NCBI GenBank assembly: GCA_023265995.1
Contig: JAHFSA010000001.1
Location: forward strand, 310,001-374,000
DNA from: Perlucidibaca sp.
GTDB lineage: Bacteria > Pseudomonadota > Gammaproteobacteria > Pseudomonadales > Moraxellaceae
Direction of reading: 5' to 3'
DNA length: 64,000 nt
The position numbers and the translations under genes were made by a program. Shown here one piece after another: positions 58,427-64,000 of the stretch; the first letter of the stretch is position 1, and each line of letters opens with the position of its first letter. The notes beneath the pieces are model-generated. The model did not search any database and was not told where the DNA came from. It was given only the letters and a program-made list of their open reading frames with translations.

Positions 58427-58783
58427 ATGAAGCTTGCCAGCCACTGCACATCGCATCTGTTCACCTCCGACGAGGAACAGATGCTGGCACGCGCCTTTCG
58501 TGCCCTCTCCAACCCGCACCGGCTGGCCATCTACCTGCGCCTGCTGCGCCACGCCGACAGCCAGCCCGCCAACACACCGGGCAGCGAACTGATCCACAGC
58601 TGCAGCCTGCAGGCACTGATCGACAAGCTCGACATCGGCGCGCCGACCATTTCGCATCACGTCAAGGAGCTGGTGAACGCCGGCCTGATCAGCGTCGAAC
58701 GCGAGGGCAAGTACATCCGCTGCACGCTGGACGAGGCCATGCGCCAGCAGCTGGCGGCGGCGCTGGGCCAGCGCACGGCCTGA
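58427..58783 (+). CDS. ArsR-family (winged HTH) transcriptional regulator
   Basis: FRALSNPHRLAIYLRLL...LDIGAPTISHHVKELVNAGLISVEREGKYIRCTL. Confidence 0.93.
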   Translation: MKLASHCTSHLFTSDEEQMLARAFRALSNPHRLAIYLRLLRHADSQPANTPGSELIHSCSLQALIDKLDIGAPTISHHVKELVNAGLISVEREGKYIRCTLDEAMRQQLAAALGQRTA

Positions 58784-58851
58784 CACCTGGCCAACCGGAC
58801 GCGGTCTCGAGCGTTGTTCTGGGTATGCCCCCGCATTACAGGTGAACCATC

Positions 58852-59415
58852 ATGAAATCGCTCAGATCCCTCAGCCTTGCCCTCCTGCTCGGCGCCACGG
58901 CTGCCACGCCACTGCTGCTGACCGCGCCCATGGCCCAGGCCGCCAGCGCGGCGGACATTGATCGCGATGCCGGTCAGGCGCTGGCGCGGCTGTATCGCGG
59001 CAACCCGGTCGCCGCCGACATGGGCAAGCGTGCCGAAGCCATCCTGGTCTTTCCCCATGTCATCAAGGCCGGCCTGATCTTTGGCGGCAGCTACGGTGAA
59101 GGTGTGCTACTCAAGGGCGGCAGGAGCAGCGGCTACTACAACTCGGTCTCGGCCTCCTGGGGCCTGCAGGCCGGCGCGCAATCCTATGGCTATGTGATGT
59201 TCCTGATGAACGACAAGTCGGTGCAGTATCTGGATCGCAGCAAGGGCTGGGAAATCGGTGCCGGCCCGACCGTGGTGGTGGTCAACGAGGGCGTGGCGAA
59301 GAGCCTGTCGAGCACCACCCTCACCGGTGATGCCTATGCCTTCGCCTTCGATCAGCAGGGCCTGATGGCCAGCCTCAGCATTGAAGGCAGCAAGATCTCG
59401 CGCATCGAGCGCTGA
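58852..59415 (+). CDS. SYLF/YSC84-domain lipid-binding protein
   Basis: Signal peptide; KAEAILVFPHVIKAGLIFGGSYGEGVLL-type SYLF domain. Confidence 0.9.
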   Translation: MKSLRSLSLALLLGATAATPLLLTAPMAQAASAADIDRDAGQALARLYRGNPVAADMGKRAEAILVFPHVIKAGLIFGGSYGEGVLLKGGRSSGYYNSVSASWGLQAGAQSYGYVMFLMNDKSVQYLDRSKGWEIGAGPTVVVVNEGVAKSLSSTTLTGDAYAFAFDQQGLMASLSIEGSKISRIER

Positions 59416-59432
59416 GTCTCTGCTCCGGGGGC

Positions 59433-59753
59433 TCACCCGCCTCGGGTGATTTCCCGGATCTTGTCGATGTAGCGCGGCATCATGCCAATGTCTTCGTAGA
59501 TATCCTCGCCTTCCTCGACGCGAATGACCTTGGTGCCCTGCTCGTAGGGAATCTTGGACTCCAGCTCGAACAGGCCGTGATGGATGATGCTGGCAATGAT
59601 CTCCTGCTCCGGCACGCCGAAAACGGCGGCCAGGGCCTTCACCTTGACCACATCGGTATCGTAGAGACTGACGCTGCGCGTGACTTTCTGGCGCTGCTGT
59701 TCACGACGGGCTACCCAGTCCTTGAGCAACTCCATGAACGGGCTGTTGGTCAT
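59433..59753 (-). CDS. Small ribbon-helix-helix-like protein of unknown function
   Basis: VTRSVSLYDTDVVKVKALAAVFGVPEQEIIASIIHHGLFELE; about 107 aa. Confidence 0.6.
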   Translation of the reverse strand: MTNSPFMELLKDWVARREQQRQKVTRSVSLYDTDVVKVKALAAVFGVPEQEIIASIIHHGLFELESKIPYEQGTKVIRVEEGEDIYEDIGMMPRYIDKIREITRGG

Positions 59754-59897
59754 GACACATCTCTCCGGTTGTCGCACCCTGCGGGCAACCCGACACACGT
59801 CAGGTCACTTTCAAGATACTCCTGACCAGACCCGGTATCACTACCTCCTGTCTGCCGCCTGACGGCAACGGACAAGAGGTGGCGAAAACGCCGGGAT

Positions 59898-60464
59898 TCA
59901 GCGCGCCCCTGGCAGATCGAAGATCAGACAGGTGGTGGTGGCATGGGCATAGAGCGTGCCGTCGGCACCATAAAGGCTGCCTTCAGCGACCGCGGTCTGG
60001 CGACCGGCATGCACGACGCGACCCTCGGCGCGCACCAGCGGCACCTTCACGGTCAGCGCCTTGATCATGTTCACCTTGAGCTCCAGCGTGGTGTAGCTGC
60101 GCCCGGCCGGGAGCGTGCTCTGCACGGCGCAGGCGACGGCGGAATCGAGCAGCGTGGCGAACCAGCCGCCATGCACCGAGCCCAGCGGGTTGTAGTAGGA
60201 CAGATCCGGCTTGCCCTGGAAGATCACGCGCCCCGCTCCAGCCTCGACCATGACATAGCCCAGGACCTGCGTGATCGGTGGCGGCGGCAGCTGGCCATCC
60301 ATCATGGCCGTGAACAGCTCCAGCCCGGAGCGTCCGGACACCTGGTCCATGCTCCACACGCCGGCGTCACAGGCGGCGGCCTTCACCTCGTCCTCGCGTG
60401 CCTGCCATTGCGCCAGCACATCTGCCGCCGGCCGCCCGAGCTCCCTCACGCTGGCCAGACTCAC
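59898..60464 (-). CDS. PaaI-like hotdog-fold thioesterase
   Basis: LSYYNPLGSVHGGWFATLLDSAVACAVQSTLPAGRSYTTLELKVNMIKALT; GTG start overlapping the upstream gst stop (GTGA). Confidence 0.85.
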   Translation of the reverse strand: MSLASVRELGRPAADVLAQWQAREDEVKAAACDAGVWSMDQVSGRSGLELFTAMMDGQLPPPPITQVLGYVMVEAGAGRVIFQGKPDLSYYNPLGSVHGGWFATLLDSAVACAVQSTLPAGRSYTTLELKVNMIKALTVKVPLVRAEGRVVHAGRQTAVAEGSLYGADGTLYAHATTTCLIFDLPGAR

Positions 60465-61069
60465 TTCAGCAAACCCTCCACGCGCAGGGCTTCCTGCACC
60501 GCCGGTCGTGCCGCCACGCGCGCCATGTAGGCCTGCAGCTTCGGGTAGGCAGCCAGGCTCATGCCAAGGAAGTTGCACCAGTTGATGATGGTGAAGGCGT
60601 AGGCATCGGCCACGGTGAAGCCGTCGCCGGTCAGGTAGTCGCTGTCGGCCAGGCGCTGATCGAACTCGGCAAAGCGTTTCGCCAGCTTGTCCTGACAGGT
60701 CTGGCGCGTGGACTCGGCGGTGTCCTTGGACCACAGCCAGCTGAAGCTCTTGTGCAGCTCGGAGCTGATGAAAGCCAACAGCCCCAGCACCGGCAGACGG
60801 GCGGAGCTGCCATGGGCAGGCAGCAGGCGGTGGCTGGCATCCTGATCGCCGACGTATTGCAGAAGCGCGGCAACCTCGGTGTGACGGCTGCCGTCATCCA
60901 GCTCCAGCACAGGCACATAGCCACGCGGATTGACCTGATAGAAATCACTGCCATCCGGCAGGGTATGCGCCGGCAGGCTGACCTTGACCGGCTCGAAAGC
61001 CAGTCCGGCCTCACGGATAGCGATATGGACAGCCAGCGAACAGGCACCTGTGGCGTAGTAGAGCTTCAT
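60461..61069 (-). CDS. Glutathione S-transferase family protein
   Basis: MKLYYATGACSLAVHIAIREAGLAFEPVKVSL; GST N- and C-terminal domains. Confidence 0.92.
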   Translation of the reverse strand: MKLYYATGACSLAVHIAIREAGLAFEPVKVSLPAHTLPDGSDFYQVNPRGYVPVLELDDGSRHTEVAALLQYVGDQDASHRLLPAHGSSARLPVLGLLAFISSELHKSFSWLWSKDTAESTRQTCQDKLAKRFAEFDQRLADSDYLTGDGFTVADAYAFTIINWCNFLGMSLAAYPKLQAYMARVAARPAVQEALRVEGLLK

Positions 61070-61114
61070 GACAACCTCTGGGATGCATTGACGGAGCCTC
61101 GACTCTAGGACTAC

Positions 61115-61131
61115 ATATCTGCAATGGATAT
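61115..61131. promoter_or_regulatory. Candidate LysR-type operator (T-N11-A) between divergent gst and lysR-type gene
   Basis: atatc-tgcaatg-gatat inverted repeat. Confidence 0.6.
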
Positions 61132-61148
61132 ACGCAGGAACGCATTCA

Positions 61149-62033
61149 TTGATTGCACATACGCAATATCGTCTGGCACCGGCAGATCTCGAACTCATCC
61201 TCGCCATGGTGCGCGGCGGCAGTCTGGCCGGAGCCGCCCGTCATCTCCAGGTTGATGCCTCGACCGTGTTCCGCGCCCTGCAACGCCTGGAAAAGAAAAT
61301 CGGCCAGCAGCTCTTCCAGCGTTCTCGCAACGGCTATCTGCCGAGCGAGCAGGCACTGGCGCTGGCACAGCATGGCGAGCGCATGGAGGCGGAGCTCGAT
61401 GCCGCCCGCACCGCCATCGCCCAGGATGCCGCCGAGGTCAGCGGCCTGGTGCGACTGACCACCACCGACAGCATCATGTCCGACCTGCTGCTGCCGGCAC
61501 TGGGTCGCATCAGCGCCCGCCACCCGGCACTGGAGTTCGAGCTGACGGCGAGCAACCAGCTCGCCAATCTGGGCCGGCGCGAGGCCGACATTGCCGTGCG
61601 TCCGACGCGCAACCCGCCGGAGCATCTGGTCGGCCGCCGCCTGGGCTCGCTGCGCTACGCGGTCTATGCCGCCACCAGCTATCTGCGCCAGCACCCGGCC
61701 AGCGCAGACCTAGGCCAGCACATCTGGATAGCCACCGACGACCTCATGCCCGAGCATCCGGCCGTGCGCTGGCGCCAGAAGTTCCTGCCACGGGTACGCC
61801 CGCGCTATCGCTGCAACACCATCCTCGGTGTCGCACAAGCGGTGCAGGCCGGCCTTGGCGTCGGTGTCTTCCCCTGTTTCATGGCACGCGCTTTCAATGG
61901 TCTGGTGCCGTTGAGTCCGCCCCTGCCCGCCTGCGAAGTCGACCTCTGGCTGCTGACGCACCCGGAAAGCCGGCACCTGCGCCGCATCAGTCTCATGCTG
62001 AGCGAACTGGCGGAAGAGATCGTGCTGGAATAA
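61149..62033 (+). CDS. LysR-family transcriptional regulator
   Basis: LILAMVRGGSLAGAARHLQVDASTVFRALQRLEKKIGQQLFQRSRNGYLPS HTH; probable TTG start. Confidence 0.93.
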   Translation: MIAHTQYRLAPADLELILAMVRGGSLAGAARHLQVDASTVFRALQRLEKKIGQQLFQRSRNGYLPSEQALALAQHGERMEAELDAARTAIAQDAAEVSGLVRLTTTDSIMSDLLLPALGRISARHPALEFELTASNQLANLGRREADIAVRPTRNPPEHLVGRRLGSLRYAVYAATSYLRQHPASADLGQHIWIATDDLMPEHPAVRWRQKFLPRVRPRYRCNTILGVAQAVQAGLGVGVFPCFMARAFNGLVPLSPPLPACEVDLWLLTHPESRHLRRISLMLSELAEEIVLE

Positions 62034-62078
62034 GCCGTGCCGGACCGGGCTGCGCCAGAGCGGACAGCCGCGCCGGTC

Positions 62079-62669
62079 TCAGCCGGCGACACCGACAGCA
62101 CGTATGGCCGCTTCGGCGAAGAACTCGCGCAGATCGGCAAGCGGGGTCTTGCGGCGACCGGCCAGCCAGTGCCGGGCATATTCGTGCACCGGGCCGGTGA
62201 CCAGCGCGGCATAGGCATCCAGCGGCCAGCGCAGGCGCACACCGGACTGCGTGCGCGCCTTCATCCACTCGGCGATCTCGGCAAAGGAGCTCTGCAGCTC
62301 ACCCTGCAGCACCGGCTCGGCGGCCACCTCGGCCAGCACCATGCGGCGATGGAAGATGAAATCGGCCCAGGCCGGGTTCTCCACGATCCAGTCGACATGG
62401 GCATGGACGATGGCGCGTATGCCTTCCTCCAGCGTCTGCGCCTGAGCCAGATACTCCCCCTGCTGGAGGCGGAACTGGCGCAGGCCGTCGAGATAGACCT
62501 CGGCGGCGATGCGCTCCTTGCTGCCGAAGTGATGATAGAGACTGCCGGTGCTGGCGCCCGAGGCGGTCCGGATCATGTCGATGGTGGTCGCCTCTACCCC
62601 GTGCTGCGCAAAGCAGTCGAGGGCGGCGTGGATGATGGCCTGGCGGCGGGGACTTGACCTTGTTGTCAT
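62079..62669 (-). CDS. TetR/AcrR-family transcriptional regulator
   Basis: AALDCFAQHGVEATTIDMIRTASGASTGSLYHHFGSKERI HTH. Confidence 0.94.
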   Translation of the reverse strand: MTTRSSPRRQAIIHAALDCFAQHGVEATTIDMIRTASGASTGSLYHHFGSKERIAAEVYLDGLRQFRLQQGEYLAQAQTLEEGIRAIVHAHVDWIVENPAWADFIFHRRMVLAEVAAEPVLQGELQSSFAEIAEWMKARTQSGVRLRWPLDAYAALVTGPVHEYARHWLAGRRKTPLADLREFFAEAAIRAVGVAG

Positions 62670-62672
62670 GAT

Positions 62673-62701
62673 TAGAACATTATTCTAGAACATTGTTTTA
62701 G
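62673..62701. promoter_or_regulatory. Candidate TetR operator: two overlapping palindromes
   Basis: TAGAAcattaTTCTA (62673-62687) and CTAGAACattGTTTTAG (62685-62701). Confidence 0.7.
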
Positions 62702-62771
62702 TCTACCCGACAATGTTTTCTTTTCACAGTCATCCGTTGCATGCCCCCGGACAGGGGCTGGAGTTGTCACC

Positions 62772-63230
62772 ATGATGAACGCCCTCGCCACTTTCAACCG
62801 CCTCAAGGACCTGCCCGGCGGCACCCGCCTGTTCAGCTTCGGCATCTGCAAGGCCGCCCCGTATTTCGCCAGCATCCGTCCGCACGTCACCGAAGTGTCG
62901 CCCAATCTGGTCCGCCTCAGCGTGCGCAAGCGTCGTGCCGTCGAGAATCATCTCCACACCGTGCATGCCATCGCCATGTGCAACATGGCCGAACTGGCCG
63001 GCGGCCTGATGACCGATGTCTCCGTGCCTGCCGGTGCGCGCTGGATTCCGTCCGGCATGACCGTGCAATACCTGAAGAAGGCCAAGACCGATCTGGTCGC
63101 CACGGCGGACGGCAGCGGCATCGAGTGGGCTCGTGGCGGCGATGTCACCGTGCCGGTGCTGGTGCATGACAGCGAGGGCGCACTGGTGTTCCGCGCCGAC
63201 ATCACCATGAACGTCAAGCTGGCGGGCTGA
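62772..63230 (+). CDS. DUF4442 hotdog-fold protein (putative thioesterase)
   Basis: RRAVENHLHTVHAIAMCNMAELAGGLMTDVSVP...WIPSGMTVQYLKKAKTDL. Confidence 0.88.
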   Translation: MMNALATFNRLKDLPGGTRLFSFGICKAAPYFASIRPHVTEVSPNLVRLSVRKRRAVENHLHTVHAIAMCNMAELAGGLMTDVSVPAGARWIPSGMTVQYLKKAKTDLVATADGSGIEWARGGDVTVPVLVHDSEGALVFRADITMNVKLAG

Positions 63231-63266
63231 ACTGCCACCGGACCGGCGGCAGGTGTGAACTCCCGC

Positions 63267-63758
63267 TCAGGGAAACACCGCCACCGGCCCGGTCGCCTTG
63301 CGCCCGGGTGGCAGATAGGCCGGCGCCGGCTGGCCGGCGACACCCAGGAAGAGGATGTAGCGATAGATCGAGCGCAGATCGTAGTCGCTCATGTCACGGA
63401 AGACGTACCAGGGCATGGGCGGACGGGCACTGCCCTTGCGCGCGCGCAGCAGCCATTGCTCCTCGCTCAGCCCCTGCATGTAGAGACGCAGATTGGTGGC
63501 ATAGGTCGTGCCCCACGGCCCCTGCCAGCCCATGGCATCGCCGGTCAGCCAGCGCGCCTGCGGAGCACTGCCCTTGCCCTGGCTCCAGCCCGGGCTATGG
63601 CAGTCATGGCAGCCGGCAATGCGCACCAGGTAATCACCATGCTCGACCGACTGGCGTGACACCAGGCGCTTCTCGACCATCGGCTTTTCGACAGCCGCCT
63701 CGGCCGGCAGCATCACCATGGCCAGCAACAGTGCCAGCACGCTCCGGAATGCTTTCAT
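63267..63758 (-). CDS. Periplasmic mono-heme c-type cytochrome
   Basis: Signal peptide; CHDCH heme motif; YATNLRLYMQGLSEEQWLLRARKGSARPPMPWYVFRDMSDYDLRSIYRYI. Confidence 0.85.
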   Translation of the reverse strand: MKAFRSVLALLLAMVMLPAEAAVEKPMVEKRLVSRQSVEHGDYLVRIAGCHDCHSPGWSQGKGSAPQARWLTGDAMGWQGPWGTTYATNLRLYMQGLSEEQWLLRARKGSARPPMPWYVFRDMSDYDLRSIYRYILFLGVAGQPAPAYLPPGRKATGPVAVFP

Positions 63759-63833
63759 GATGGCTGTCTCCCTGCCTGACGGCATCTGTTCAAGGCGTTT
63801 TTCTCATACCTGCCGGCCCTGAGGCAAACACGC

Positions 63834-64000
63834 TCAGAACAGGCGCAGCGGCGGCTCGCCCATGCGCTCGACCTGTATCTCCAGCTCGCCCACATGTTCC
63901 TGCCAGTAGGCCGGCGTGGCGAACCAGGGGAAAGCCGCCGGAAATGCCGGATCCTCCCAGCGCATGGCCAGCCAGCCGGCGTAATGGATCATGCGCAGAC
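63834..64000 (-). CDS. SrkA/YihE-like stress response kinase, C-terminal fragment (5' part beyond window)
   Basis: Translated tail LRMIHYAGWLAMRWEDPAFPAAFPWFATPAYWQEHVGELEIQVERMGEPPLRLF resembles the YihE C-terminus. Confidence 0.75.
   Translation of the reverse strand, partial: LRMIHYAGWLAMRWEDPAFPAAFPWFATPAYWQEHVGELEIQVERMGEPPLRLF

Overview
64-kb window of a GC-rich gammaproteobacterial chromosome, almost entirely core housekeeping content. From left to right: an edge-truncated membrane protein; valS; ltrA-like; an AdeT1/2-like solute-binding protein; a thiolase; tRNA-Thr(CGT); a compact type IV pilus block (pilin, PilB-like, PilC, PilD) running into coaE and yacG; a Nudix/ThiE-like fusion, argJ, secA, an M23 peptidase and a DciA-like (DUF721) gene; lpxC and the complete dcw cell-division/peptidoglycan cluster (ftsZ-ftsA-ftsQ-ddlB-murC-murG-ftsW-murD-mraY-murF-murE-ftsI-ftsL-rsmH-mraZ, minus strand); rnpB; rsmI, yraN, a SIS protein and a dolP-like lipoprotein; sspB/sspA; petCBA; tRNA-Gln(CTG), rpsI, rplM; an acyl-CoA dehydrogenase, zapE, an alpha/beta hydrolase, zapG, acnB; then mixed metabolic and regulatory genes ending in a partial srkA-like kinase. 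I saw no CRISPR array, prophage, transposon, toxin-antitoxin pair or recognisable defence island, and no convincing new multi-gene system. The most interesting signals are small: a second FtsZ C-terminal-peptide-like motif, a 13-bp tandem repeat that places TGA stops in all three frames after valS, an AT-rich repeat-bearing rnpB-mraZ intergenic region with a clear promoter and 10-bp-spaced MraZ-type boxes, a PilB-like ATPase lacking the usual N-terminal domain, and several clear operator palindromes. All calls come from reading the sequence and translations; no database search was run.
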